The notes: generated by a model not told the origin, from the letters alone. Counted from the stretch's first letter, positions 27,210-39,975 are shown. The stretch: DNA of 64,000 nucleotides from Tyto alba (GCF_018691265.1 NW_024881321.1:13023387-13087386); one strand, 5' to 3'. Numbers and translations: made by a program.

Positions 27210-27539
27210 TCTTCTTAATGGATGGTGCATAGAGGTCACTATTCATGTTGTTATAAACTAGAGTTCCTATTAACGCTGACATGCTGTGAAAAATGTAATA
27301 TGTTAAACTTACCTACACTAAAATGCTTCACTCCTAGTGTTTTAAATCAATATCATGTTTGTATTTAATCATACAAAATGCACTTGAAGCGTTAGAACAC
27401 CAAAACTTAAAGTAAGAGAATGACAGTGTGTCTCAGACTTGCTAATATTAATATCCTTTCAACAAAACGGATTATAAGAAACTAAGTACAAATCAGCTTT
27501 GTAAAGTACATTATTTGTTTTCACCTTCAAAACATTCAT
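27210..27539. other. Non-coding AT-rich DNA, no feature seen
   Basis: It starts with the right target-site copy tcttc (27210-27214). No gene or repeat family was recognised beyond it. Confidence 0.5.
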
Positions 27540-27780
27540 GATTCTGTATCCTTAAGATCATGCAGTTTTGATGCAGCTGGGGTACAGCAGGTGATTTATA
27601 GGTAGACCATTTACAGGTATTCTTTATAACTATTATTATAAAAAGTACCTATATCTGTTGAAGACACCTGTATATCATTGACAGCTAATAAATCAGAATA
27701 AGTGCAAATGCTTGATCTTCTTCAATACCTAACAGTCATCAGGTTTTATGTGTCTTGTGAATTAAAATTCTTTTACAAGG
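27540..27780. promoter_or_regulatory. Candidate regulatory island
   Basis: Repeat-free sequence with a TGACAG core (27679-27684, MEIS/TGIF-like) and TAATAAAT (27687-27694) three bases downstream, plus several CACCTG/CAGGT half-sites. The motif spacing is suggestive only. Confidence 0.22.
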
Positions 27781-28829
27781 TACTTCAGGAACATTGACTC
27801 TAAGAAGATAGAAGGTCAAACCAATGACAAGGGTAAACCTGGATCTTATTACTGTCTACTGTTTCTATTTCCCACACTCATTTTTTTTCTGTAGAAAAGT
27901 GAGTTTGCCATTCTCACTGTTCACATACAAGAAAATGACCGTGATTTATTTTCAAATTCAAACAGCAACAAAGATTTTAATTAGGTTACAAGCAAAAGTT
28001 TGTAGCATCAGAAAACACATGTTAGTTTGCCTGTCTGATTCTAGGCTGATTTTGTTGACCTGGTATTTAGAATTTTTTTTTTTTTTCCTGACTGATAATC
28101 TAGCCCATCTGAGAAAGAGTAAACAAAACACAAATACATAGGGCCATACTATTATTTTTACAGTCACTTTATATCTCAGGACTGCACTAATATATTCTCC
28201 ACTGTTCCAAAATTTCAACAATGGGCCTTTCATAAAGGCATTCTTACAGAACAGTACTCGGGCCCCACATTCAAATAAATTCAAGCCAAGGCTTCCAAGG
28301 AAACCTTCTGGCCACAATTCACATGACCAGTTAGAAAAAAAGACTGCCCAACAAAGGAACAAAAAGAAACAATATCCCTTGGAAACAGATCATCCGTTCA
28401 AGTAAAAAATGAAATACACAGTACTGCTATAACTGAAAAGACCATGTGTAAAGAATATCAGAGGGTAAAACCTTTCTGCTAAAGCAATGTCATACTACTA
28501 GCTGACCTTCACACTTTCACCTCCAGTGTAAGGCATTATGCACAGTGCAGTGTTTGAAGGACTTACAGAACTAACAAGGAAGAGGAAAAGAAGCAATTAG
28601 TATGCTCAGGCCAGGCACAGCATAGGAAAAGAAAAAAAAAAAATAACAGCAAAACGACAAACACCCAAACTGCTATGAAGCTATGTAAGAGCACTGTGTT
28701 GCAGCTTACTCCCTCCCTGCCTTCCCCCTCTCAATGCTCTCCCCTGCATATTAAACATTGGGTTCAGTAAGGGACACAGCATTTTGGATTCTCTAATGGA
28801 GAAGCATCCTTTTTCCATTCCAAATACAT
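27781..28829. other. Non-coding DNA, no feature seen
   Basis: The frames at 27824-28141 (plus, 105 codons) and 27958-28362 (minus, 134 codons) overlap each other on opposite strands and have no recognisable domain. No repeat family was recognised. Confidence 0.4.
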
Positions 28830-28965
28830 TATATAACTGTGTAAGCGATGGAAGCCAATTCCACTGCCATGCCCTCAAGCAGCATTCATCTAATGCAAAC
28901 AGCCATGGAGAAGTCTGCTGCTGCCTCACATGTGATCCCAATCTAAAGAAAACATAATTCAGGAC
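28830..28965. promoter_or_regulatory. Candidate conserved-type island
   Basis: Complex, balanced-composition sequence with no repeat signature, including a CpG (gtaagcgatgg), CAAGCAG and CACATGTG E-box-like sites. A 111-codon minus-strand frame crosses it (28681-29016) but shows no domain. Regulatory function is only a possibility. Confidence 0.2.
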
Positions 28966-29323
28966 TTTGTCACACATCACAGCCTTAACCATTTGATTAT
29001 AACTTACTGATTTCATAGAAAAAAATGCTTATTTTCACTGTGCCTAGTACCAAAGTAATCAAGTAACCTCCCTACAGTCATAGATGATCTCCTATATGGA
29101 AGATTTAGCTTGACTCATTGTAGGCAAACAGTTTTGGTTGAATCTCTAACAAGATTCACACTAATATTTAGAAATGAAACAGAAGCTTAAAGTGTTTGCG
29201 TTTATCAGTTATCAGAGCAGAAATTTACATATCTGAATCTGCTGATAATCTACTGCAGATTATATGCTAACATTTCCAATTATTATATTGCTGGACAGTA
29301 AGCAATATTTCCTTTTAACCTGG
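28966..29323. other. Non-coding DNA, no feature seen
   Basis: No gene or repeat family was recognised before the pentanucleotide repeat. Confidence 0.5.
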
Positions 29324-29412
29324 GAAAACAAAACAAAACAAAACAAAACAAAACAACAAAACAAAACAAAACAAAACAAAACAAAACAAAACAAAACAAA
29401 ACAAAACAAAAC
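29324..29412. repeat. (AAAAC)n pentanucleotide microsatellite
   Basis: About 17 units of aaaac with one short interruption (acaac at about 29355), then a degenerate continuation. It produces spurious Lys/Gln/Asn/Thr frames. Confidence 0.96.
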
Positions 29413-29750
29413 CAACAAAACCTACAAACAAACAACATCCACCCATCCACCCCCCCATTAAAAAATGCTTTCAGGTATAGTGTCAGGTAGAAAATACGGA
29501 GTTAAAGACAAATGAAGTTGCAAGGAATGGATTCTTAAACAACAATTTTTCTCCATACAAAAGGGTTCTTCATGCACTACCTTTTGAGCCTAACAATTCA
29601 TATCAACTCTGATGGCCTCTGATTCCTGGGGTGCAAGTTCACAGAAGACCCCTAAATTATGAACACGGCTTGGCATGAATAGTCTTTGAATGTATTTACT
29701 TTTCCTTTGTGTGATGGAGATAAATTAATTGATTAAAAGGGCATGGTTAA

Positions 29751-29786
<36 letters not shown>

Positions 29787-30987
29787 GATTGAGAGACTGG
29801 CAAGAAGAAACCAGAAGCTGAGCATTCTCCTTAATGGCAATACTGGTTGAGTTTGTTCACATATGGAAAAGATGGTGCATTGCAGTAAAGCACAAGAAGC
29901 AGGCAATGTATGCTACTGTAGTTTTTTTGGTGGTAAAGACTCATAAAGGAAAAAAATATTTATATGTTTCCTGATATGAGGGGACTAAGATTTCTAGATT
30001 TGGTAGTAAAAAAAATAAGTTATTAGTTGAGCTTGTTGCAACGGTTGGAAGTAAATATTAATTGGTTACTATCAAGTAAGTAAACTACATGCATAAATCT
30101 TTAAAATAAGGTTAAAACTGTGGATTATTTTTTGGCACTTCAGTTACACTGCTGAGATTTGTAATGCCAAATGAATGCTAAATCCATACCAGTGTTGCTG
30201 CCCAGATTAAACATTTTCATTAATAAATTTGAGGCTTTATCAGACTGAAAGGGTAGGATTTCTGTCAAATAACTTCACATATCTATGCTACAGAGATGTC
30301 TGTATCTGAAGACAATTTAGGCTCCTTTATAGTTATTTCAGAGAAACGGAAAATTCCTGGATGTGATTCATCTTGTACTGAAGGGGATATCTAAACCAAG
30401 TCACATGAATTGTTCCTTAAAAGTGCCTATTTATCTCCACTGACAATACAGAGAGTGACTGGAGGTGGACACATACAGTTCCAAAGAAACTAATTCCAGA
30501 TCTTTTGTGGCAGTGAAGATCTACTATGAAAGAAGTTAGCAGTGAACACTGAAGCTACCTAACATTTTTATGGCATTAAAAAGGAGTCTGTTTGAGATTC
30601 CTCGACACATTGGACAAAGCTGTCATATGTTTCAGACATCTCAGTACTAACATCTTTTACAAAATCATGTGCAGTGTTAATACCTTGCACAGGGGTTTTC
30701 ATAAAGCCATTGAGGTAGAGATGTTCAAAAATGAAGTAACAGAGTAGATAATCAGTAAAGAACAGGCATTTTTACACATACCCTCTCTTTCAAGAGAAAG
30801 GAGTCTAAACTCAGCAGATCCAGTCAATTAGTTTTAGATTTCAAGTTTAGCCTGTGATCAGGTGAACACTATCAAAAAGCAGTAATGGAAAAAAAAGGTA
30901 TTTTTCTCTATTTTTTGTTCTTCCTGTAATGGAGTTGTAAGCTACTATTTGAAAATCTTAGCATTATTTTTAAATTACATTAATAGT
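29413..30987. other. Non-coding DNA with an A31 tract
   Basis: A31 lies at 29752-29782 and is preceded 15 bp upstream by ATTAAA (29732-29737). No transcript-like body or target-site duplication could be recognised, so it is left as a mononucleotide repeat. The remainder holds no recognised feature. Confidence 0.5.
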
Positions 30988-31008
30988 AAAAAAAAAAAAA
31001 AAAAAAAA
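30988..31008 (+). repeat. Poly-A tract (A21)
   Basis: An uninterrupted run of 21 A in AT-rich flanks. Confidence 0.9.
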
Positions 31009-34000
31009 TTAAGAGGTCAAAACCTGAACAGCACAGTCAGCTTTTCAAAAAATCTTTATGTTGCATTTTTCTTTGAGTCAGCTTTGACATGGATGACACA
31101 ATACAAGGATAGAAGGTTTAAATACCACATTGATGACCTGTTAGACAGTAGCCCAATGTACTTAAGAGTTCACTAGGTTGGGGTTTTATTTCAAACTCAC
31201 TGCTCATTCTTTTATTTCATTTTCTTTTTAATTATTATTTCCATTTCCTGGATAAGTTGCTTTGGTTTGAAATAATTGAACCCTGGAGTTCCAGAATAGT
31301 GGAGGTCTGGGCAAACTTGGAAACCAGCCAGGTGCCACAATTTTCCCTGAAACTGCTTGCTGAGCAGGTCAGCAACTTGAGGACCGTGATACTGCTGAGT
31401 ATGAAACTAGAAACTAGTTACTGAGAAGCTATAAATCACAACTAAAATTTAGGGCCTACTAAAGAGATTAAGAATAAGAAGCATGTGATGTTTATGGCAC
31501 CTGCAGTGCAATAGGGACATTGCTTGTAAAGGAAAAATTGTTAGAGCATTAAGGCTCTTTTTGCCAAAATAAACCCAGTATTGTAGTTTGTTTCATGGTT
31601 TATAAAGTATCTGCTTTATGGTTTGTAAAACCTGATGAACGAAGTCAGGAAACAGTACAAACAGATTTTCTAGGGTTAGGCAAATACGTCGAAAGTTTCT
31701 GGAGATGGTGGGAGAAATGTTAAATGAAAATAAAAATAAAAAAAAAAAGTAACTACGGCAAAGAAATACTGATATAGTTCTAAATGCTGACTATGAGGCT
31801 ATTTTTTTCAGTTCACTGAAAGATATCTGAAAGCACTGAAAACAAAGTTTTATCTGGGTTTGTGTGTGTGTGTATATATATATAGATATATCTTTGTATA
31901 GAATGTAGAAAAAAAGTCAGTTAAATGCCAAAGATTGGATCAGCCTTAACAATGATGCAACTGTTCAGTAGTGCTATACAAATACATAGATAAGAAATAA
32001 ACATAGAGTATATCTGTACTATTAAATAAATGAGACTAGGGAGCAAACTGGAGCATAGCCATCACGACTGCAGAAGTGTTTGCAGCATTCTAATCAGCTC
32101 TCACCAGGACTCAATCCCAGCACAGCTCACAGGGCCGTTCGTCTCAGAGACCCTTCCTAAAATTCAGCATGGTTGTAACCATAGCAGTTTTGGATCCCTT
32201 TGCCCTGTGCTGCTCTGTATCAGCACTGTCCCATCAGTCTAACACTGGTAGTTTAAAAAAAGCCTTGGTGTTCTTTAGGACCTCATATGTCCACACTTGA
32301 AACACAACATGCATTCTATATTTCATGCTATAAAAATGTTTTGATGGTTTGTAACACAGCTTTCACATCAGTTTGAAATGTTCTGAACTAATGCCTCATG
32401 AAGCAGTCCCAGTCAGGGCTCTAAGGAAACCCATAACTCAATGCTATGCGAAGTAGACAGAGCCACTCTGTTCCAGGGGGACACAGTCACAAATGATGTG
32501 TGTATGAACCACACTGCAGCACTTTTCCCATGTAAGTAATGTATTTGTTCAAATATGGATATGTCATAGATAATCTAGTTGTTCACAAGTGTTACTAGAA
32601 GTACTACTCCGTGAGTTACTACATAAGTCAGCAGTAAAGAAAAAAAAAAAAAAATAGGGAGTAGAAATGCACAAAATTTGGGGCAACTGAACCTGGATCA
32701 CTACTTAATTTTAGGTCCTTATTTCAGGCAAATAAATTAGAAGGCCTTCAGTTACCCTTCTTAAGCAATGGAAAGGGCCTCGCATAGCTCCATATTTCCA
32801 CAGACAAATTAAGGTCTGCATAGTTAAATGCCTAAACTTAGGTAGGACACTTCTGAGCCCTGGAGAACTGAGAGCTTGAGAGAGTGAGTGTGAATGTGTG
32901 AGAATAAAAGTAACAGAATAGCAAAGGAAGACCAAATTGATGTTTGAAACATATTGCTGAACAATACAGGGAGGTGTTGATAGTCTATGGAAAGAAAAAA
33001 CACCCTTACAAACCTGTTAAGTGAACTACTGTGATCTTTTTTCTCAACAGGTGGCTATGAGAAAAAAATATATGCTTAGATGATGAATTGAAAGCAAGAG
33101 CACCAGCACAAAGTTCATGAAAATCTGTAGGAAATTTTAAACAGTTTTTGTTCTATACACTTTTCTAATAAACCTGTTCTTATTTTTGCTGGAAATCTGT
33201 GAAAAACTTCAAGACCAGCAGGTTTTGTTCTCAATCCCATATATTGCCACATTATGTCTTTTCCCTGCAACCTAAAAACCCCAAAACTCAGGAAGCAAAA
33301 ACCCTCAAGAAATTCAGAGCATATTCATATGCAAGATTTTGATATTTCAGATAATATTTAGATTGTATATCCTTCTATTTTTTACCTAATTCACATGTTT
33401 TATTTCATATTAATCTGAATACAGTCCTTTAGATACTTCTAAGAGCAATGAAACTGAAATTAATCATTATACACCACAATTTGTCTTGCTTCCACAGGAA
33501 AATAGATAGTATTCCACTATAGAGCATTTTAAAGGATTATGTTTCTACTTCTTTGGGAAAAAAAAAAAAAAATCATGATGTAAAAAGAGAGCCTAAGGAA
33601 ATACATAAAACAACACTTCACTTTTTACCTTCACATCACTGCACAAGAAATACCAAACCCTACTTTAGAGAAGAAGAAAAGATGAGGAAAATCCTACACA
33701 ATGGATAAATTAAACTTCATGTCTTAAAACCTTTTTTAAATGAATGATTAAACAATAAAACATTATACAATGAATGTGTGTTGTGGGTGTGATGAGGGGG
33801 TGTAAGTGAAGGACAACTGAAGTAAGCACTTTTGTGGAAAACAGGAGGCGTAAAAATAGCTGTATTCTCACCCTTTGTCCCAATCACAGTGATTTGCTAT
33901 CAAGTAAAAATCGTACAGTAACTTCTCTCCTGCAATAGTCACTATGTTCACAAACACATGTATTTCAGGAAATATGGGATTAGATTTTCATATTTATCCT

Positions 34001-35196
34001 ATCATTGCTAGAGGAGGTAACTAGCTCCCACAAAACCATATTTTAAATTTACAGCTGTCTAACACTTGCAATATGAGGGGTGAGAAAAAAATACTTAAAA
34101 TTCTGTTTAACATTTATAAATGTTATCAGATACTGATTATAGGGCTTCTGATTAAGTAAAAAGAATCATTAAGCCTAGCATCACATTATCAATTTCATAC
34201 AATATTGAAGCCTCATTGAGTTGAAGAACTTTAACCTTAAATTTCTTTGAAAATTTCAAGGAAGACCATTTAGGCCTGATCAGCCTTCAAATGCCTTCAC
34301 ACTTAACTCTTATTGACTTCAAGGGAGTTGCTCAGGTATGTCTAAAGTAAGACTTGGGCCTTCAGTGCTAAACTTTCAGACAGATTAAAATAGTGGCATG
34401 CACTTTTAGATAGCGACATAAAAAGAATATACACCTGAAATAGCCAAGAAGAAATTAGTGAATACAACACTTAATCACTGGAAATCTCTGCAAAACATTT
34501 TTATAAATTTGACATACCATTGAACATATTTTAAAAATTGTCATACTGTTTTGGCATTGTAGACCATACCACTTCAAAATATGCTTTTAACTTCATGGCT
34601 TTATTGAATATGTTATAGGCAAATAGATCTTACATTCTATTTTTATAGACTCACTATAACAAATCTATAGTTTTTTCCAGGCACCATTCAGTCCCAATTC
34701 AATTGTTATGATTGTTGCACTTCTCCAATAAAACCAGTATGATTTGCTCTGAACTTCAGGATTCTAACATTCCCAAAGTAAAATACCATGAATCATAAGG
34801 CACAGTGAAGAGTGTTTCAGATTTCCTTTGAGTAAGCAGAAATATAATGAAAGCAGATGCTTGAAAGTATATAGTACATTATTCTGGCAAATCTGACGCC
34901 TCTCACAGGTGATATTATGAAGAGGAGAAGATCAACATAAATAATACATAAAAAAAAAAAAAAAAAGTCTGGTATTTAAATTGTAAAACATGTAATTCCA
35001 TAGGCCAATGTTCATAAAGGTCTTAGTTCAGTCTTACTTCATTCAGAAAGGTTTGATTATCATTAGTATCACACAATTTCTGCATTATTCAATTCAAATT
35101 CTATGTGGCATAATAAATAATATAAAACATGACAGTAAAAATCTCAATTTCTACTCAAAATATAAACAAACAACTATGCAGAGCAAAACAATACTA
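31009..35196. other. Non-coding AT-rich DNA, few simple repeats
   Basis: A short (TG)n(TA)n block is at 31861-31890. The frame at 32030-32242 lies in a GC-richer patch without recognisable domain. At about 34274-34363 a 'gacttcaagggagttgctca' block flanked by ggcctgatc and gacttgggcc resembles an old amniote dispersed repeat. No gene was supported. Confidence 0.45.
34274..34363. repeat. Old dispersed amniote repeat (fragment)
   Basis: The arrangement 'ggcctgatcag … ttgacttcaagggagttgct … gacttgggcc' matches from memory a dispersed repeat with a conserved 'attgacttcaatgggagt' core and gatcaggcc-type ends. The family name is uncertain and divergence is high. Confidence 0.35.
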
Positions 35197-35720
35197 AAAC
35201 TAGCTGTGTCAGGAATTTATCTTCCACACACTCCAGGAACCACCTGGACTGTTTCCTCTCTGCTGTACTGTATTTCCAACAGACATCTCGCAAGTTGAAG
35301 TCCCGCACGAGGTCAAAGGCCAGAGATTGTGAGACTTCTCCCAGCTACTTATAGCATATTTTGTCTTGCCTCTTCATCTTGGTTGGGTGATCTATAACAG
35401 AGTCCCACCACGATATCTGCCTTTCCTCTGATTTTTACCCATTAAAAATTCATCCCTATTGTTACCATCATCAAGCTCTAGATGATCAAAGCACTCCCTA
35501 ACATACAGGGCTAACTCATCACCTTTCCTTCCTTGCCCATCCCTTCTGAAGAGTTTATAGCTATCCATTGCAGCACTCCAGTTTTGCAAGTCATCCCATC
35601 ATGTTTCTGTGACGGTAACTATATCATAGTTTTCCTGCTGCACAATGGCTTCCAGCTCCTCCTGTTTGTTGTCCATGCTGTGTGCATTGGTGGAGATGTG
35701 CTTTAGTTGGGCTGTTGATC
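35197..35720 (-). pseudogene. CR1 ORF2 endonuclease-domain fragment
   Basis: Minus-strand translation gives 'EELEAIVQQENYDIVTVTET', an in-frame stop (35599-35601) where intact copies have the first Trp of TETWW, then 'WDDLQNWSAAMDSYKLFRRD' and 'ALYVRECFDHLELDD'. After a frame change come 'LCYRSPNQDEEA' and 'RDFN' (35294-35305). These are the conserved blocks of the AP-endonuclease-like domain that nicks target DNA. The catalytic Glu of TET is kept (35605-35607), but the GDFN block has become RDFN. The domain stops before its C-terminal SDH block, and no reverse transcriptase follows. It is non-functional. Confidence 0.82.
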
Positions 35721-35979
35721 CCACCATCTTTCTTGGGGGGAGAAGCTCTAATTATTATGTAACAATTCTCTGATGCTTCCATGATTTTTAACACATTAAT
35801 AACCCTTGTGGTTTTGCTGCTGCATGGATCTCCATCCCCTACCTCCACCAAAGGATCTTGCTAGCCCACCATCCCCCAAACATTGGAATGCTACCTCCAG
35901 GCTTACCTCTAGCAAGTCTAGTTTTATCCCTTCCCCCGCTTCAAATCTAGTTTAAAGCTTTCAATGAGCCCTTCTAACT

Positions 35980-36306
35980 CCTGTGCAGATCCTTTTCCCC
36001 CTTTGAGACCCGTGTACCTCCTCTGTCGCCAGCAGGCCTGGTGTCATGCAAACTGATCCATGATAAAAATCCCAAAATTCTGCTGGTGACACCTGGCTCA
36101 GAGCCAGGTATTGACCTGCTGACTCCTCCTGTTTCTTTCCTCATTCCCTGCAATGGGAAAGACAGAGGAAAACACTGCTTGTGCTCCCGATCCCTTAACC
36201 AGTCGTCCAAAGACCTTGAAGTCTATCTTGACTGTCCTTAGACTTCTTGTTGCAATTTCATCACTGCCTACATGAAAAATCAATAACGGATAATAATCTG
36301 AGGGCT
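35980..36306 (-). pseudogene. CR1 ORF1 fragment, SGNH esterase-like domain
   Basis: Minus-strand translation gives 'LLIFHVGSDEIATRS' near 36250-36300, then 'VKGSGAQAVFSSVFP' and, after a frame change, a 'GDRGGTRVSKGEKDLHRS' stretch. In intact CR1 ORF1 the corresponding blocks read roughly HVGTND, GAQVVFSSI-P and DGVHLS-RGK. They belong to the GDSL/SGNH esterase domain described for CR1 ORF1, which may help the particle bind membranes or RNA. Here the conserved asparagine-aspartate of the HVGTND block reads Asp-Glu. The Asp-x-x-His catalytic block is also degraded, and the frame is broken. The open parts are 61 and 78 codons. It is a non-functional remnant. Confidence 0.75.
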
Positions 36307-36315
36307 GTACCAGGT

Positions 36316-39300
36316 AGTATTAATGATTTAATTAATTTTGAAATTAAGCAAACTATAGCATGTAAAAATAGAGATAATTCTAAATATACAAATGTAGTGC
36401 ATCTCCCTTTATCTTATAAACATTACCCTTTACCTTGTAAATGTTTGAAACCTTTTAAATAATTACTTCTTCCACTAAGCTGAGTTGGTTGTGAAAGAGG
36501 TTAGGACAAGGAATGAACAGTGGAAGTGAATATTTTCATGCCACCTTTAGTCAGCTGAAGGGGAAACAGGCACTTTCATAATTAGGTCTCTTGATACATT
36601 AAAAATTGACTGGAGAAGGTAACCTTGACTTAGTATTTGTGACTGAAGTACTATGTATATTTACAGTTGTGTAATTATAATTTCCTTTGGTGTTTAGAAC
36701 TTGTGGTAAGGACAGATGTAACTCTCCTGAGTTCATGGAATACTTAGTCCAAAGATGACTTTCACGCTGTTTTATTTATCTTACAGTACTGTCTTATCTC
36801 TTGGGTGTAGAACCTCTACAGTTCCCTTGAAAGCATATATAAAACTCCAGTTTTACAGGATGAAAGTGTAGGTATATCAGTACAGATATGACAGACTTCC
36901 TATGCTTATACTCTATGTTCTTTGATTTTTTATTTTTTTTAAAGAAAAAAAAAAATCTAGTTAAGCAGCTTAGAATGCACTGATGTGAAAAATCTCTAAG
37001 AATTCAGTAATGATGTGTTCATCTTTCTGCACATCTGCTCAAATACCAAGTCACGATGAAGCACCTATAAAAATTCCAAGTCAATGGGAGAGAGAGAGAG
37101 ACACTCACAAAATGCTGCTGAATCAGTATTTCTATTACAGACTTTTTATGGCTAAGGAAGTGTAGCAGTTATAGTCACAATTTCCCAGCTGACACATGGG
37201 AATGCATGAGCAACAAATAGAACCAAGGAGGCAGACCTGGACAGTTTCCTGTACCTTGTTATCTTCATGATTTGTTCAAATCTCACAAAGAAGGAAGGGT
37301 GAATTTGGACTTTGCTGATGTCAGTGGAAAGTTTTGCCATTTACTTAAAAGGTTCAAAGTTACTTATCATCTTTCTACTCTTTCTGGTTTTAACAGAATC
37401 TTTCCAGTTAGGAAGCAAAGCTCTTCTTTTTGTGTCTGAAGATGGCCTTAAGGAATAAGTCAAAGAGAGGAGATCCATACTACTCATTAATTTATTGGAT
37501 CTGTTGATCTTGAAACCAATATAGAAAACTTTAAAGTCAGAATTACTTTTGACTTGTGTAGCTTGCAGGAAGCTTGCAAGAAGGAGCTATGAGGAAGATG
37601 GCTCTCAGTGAGAAGAAAAAGTAGGAGTGTATTAGAAGAAAAAGAAAACCCAGTAATTTAGTTCTCAGGACAGCATATTTTTAACTCGGTTGTGTTGAAA
37701 TTAACAATATTTTCCTTTCCAACCTTTCTAATATTTTCGTAGAATTTGATACAACTCTTAAAATATTTTAATTTTCAGTAATTTTCCATGAATAATCACG
37801 TTCATTATAAATAATAAAAATAAAATAGGTAATGTGTTAAATCATAGATCATATTCTTACTGATTTCATTGACTGCTCCTTTCTCTGTTGTGGAATGCAT
37901 CTCTACACCACCCTAAATTTATATCCAGTTCAAAGACTATGATTGAAATTACATTGATGGTTTTGTAAAATGGATATATGTACTACTGGGCAATGAGGTA
38001 AGGAATGCAATTCATATCAGCTAGACACAAAGACTTTGAAGACATAAAAAATTCAGCTGACCATTAGATCAAATTTTCAACATCTATAACAAAATACAGC
38101 TATATGAGAAGGTACAACACTGTTCTGCTAGTCTCAAATTACTAGCTAGCCTGACACTGCATTCGTCCATGAAATTTTCTTCTGACCTACAGTGCTGAAG
38201 TGATATGGACAGAGCAAGTGATGCAGAATCTTGACCCTTTACCTTAGGTATGTTTGATGAACCAGAAGAACCCACAGAGCTTGGAAAATTGGTTCGTATA
38301 GGAATGGTTGTGGTCATCTTTTGCTTTTGTTATTTTCACCTTCTTTATCATTTCTGACAATTGTTGTTACAGAGAGTTTCTTTAGACACTGGGTAGGAGA
38401 TATCAGTATTTACTGTGCAAATAAACACAGTTAGAAATATCCTAAGTATATGATTCACTTTGCCATTGGTATGATTCTTACAGTGAAATAGAAAATATGT
38501 ATTTAAGATGTCTTTCTCCACAGCCAATCTCAAAAATAACCCCAGAATCTCAGCATATATTCCTTTTGTCAGGCAAAAACCACAATTAATAAATAATATA
38601 CAGACTTCATTGTAACATTTAAACTGTCACACTAGAGTTCTGATGGTTTTAATTAGATTACAAGTATGAAGTTAACAAATGATTTATGATAAACTACATA
38701 TAAATAAGCAACTAAAGATTTGCTAAGGGACAATGCTGAAATTATCAACTTAGTTCTTCCTAATACCAACCTCTGAAATGGATTTTAAATCTGCACAGGA
38801 ATGCTATGCAAAATATATACAAATACAATAACTGTGGTGGGATTAATGATAGATGCTTTTCCTGTGGACAGTCTCCAGAAGAACCAGGCTGACACACTTG
38901 GGTAGGAAGAAGCATATCTTAAATTGCCTCAGGTTCCATAAAGGTAATAAATGTTGAGTGAGGCATACCCACACATAGATAACTTTTTTGTTTAAAATAC
39001 TGTTTTTCTCTGGAATTTTGTATCTTCTGTTAAAGTAATTGATATTTCATTTGAACAAGGATGCCTGATCATTAAATACCACTGCTCAGAAATATCCAGG
39101 ACAAAATACATTGTTGCCTTATCTGCAAGGTTTGATACATGAAACCGTTTGGTACTTGTGAAATTGTATTCTGCAACCCAATCTACAAATAAGAAAACTA
39201 TGGAATACAATTTTATGAGAGATAAGAAGTGAAGAGCTAACATCTTAAACCATACTCAACTAATACCTTTATGTAAGCTAAATGTAAGCTTTGTTGCCAT

Positions 39301-39975
39301 TTACTCCCATGTCCCCAATACCTAATTTTCATTGCTACACAAATCTCAGTTAATTTGTAACTTTCTAGCGTAAACTAATTAATTGTTTCCAAAAGAAAAC
39401 CTGTGTATGGTTTTCAGAACAGCTTGCTGCAGGGATCACTTGTACAGACACAACTATATCAGATTTGTTTCCTTTGCCCTACACAACCCTCTAACACTCT
39501 TCCCACTGGTTGTGTACCTGCAAGCCTTCCTGCCAGCCCTCAGGCCACATGAAAGGAGAGGACACCCTCACACCCTCTTTCGTGCCTTAAAATTCTTATG
39601 CTGAGGACTGCATCACACCCTTCATAGTATTTCAGACACCCTGACTTGAGAAAACACACAAGAAATTATTGCTTTGTCTTAAATAGGCAACTAAATATAG
39701 GCATTACAGAGAGCCATGACCGTGTGCTATGTAGCATGGATGCAGTGAGTCTGGTCTGAGAAGTGGTAGCCCTGAGTGATGCTCTGCACAAGACATTCTG
39801 CACTACTTGGCATGGGATCAGCCTCTTGGGGTGGGTGCATGTGCAGCCAAATGCTAAAAATAAATCCAAGGTGAAAGCAGCACTAGAAAGTGACAGCTGA
39901 TACTTCTGCTACCTGCTCTCTTCATGAAAGTCTTAAATCTCCCTTGAAATTCTGGAGATTATTTTCTGTTTAGAT
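36316..39975. other. Non-coding AT-rich DNA, no feature seen
   Basis: The frames are 61-83 codons long and lack domains. A (GA)n run is at about 37087-37101. A GC-richer stretch at about 39390-39600 is unclassified. Confidence 0.45.

Larger units (their letters stand above)
35197..36315 (-). mobile_element. CR1 LINE body fragment (ORF1 end to ORF2 start), minus strand
   Basis: Read on the minus strand, the element runs from about 36315 to 35197. It contains the C-terminal part of ORF1, the ORF1-ORF2 junction and the first half of the ORF2 endonuclease. Both the 3' part of ORF2 and the 5' part of the element are absent. A piece from the middle of a LINE is unusual for simple 5' truncation, so later deletion or recombination probably removed the 3' half. 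Confidence 0.88.

Noticed and set aside
27824..28362. Overlapping 105- and 134-codon frames on opposite strands
   Set aside because: No domain, no codon bias and mutual antisense overlap; chance open frames are the simpler explanation.
29264..29461. Plus-strand frame rich in Lys, Gln, Asn and Thr
   Set aside because: It is produced by the (AAAAC)n array.
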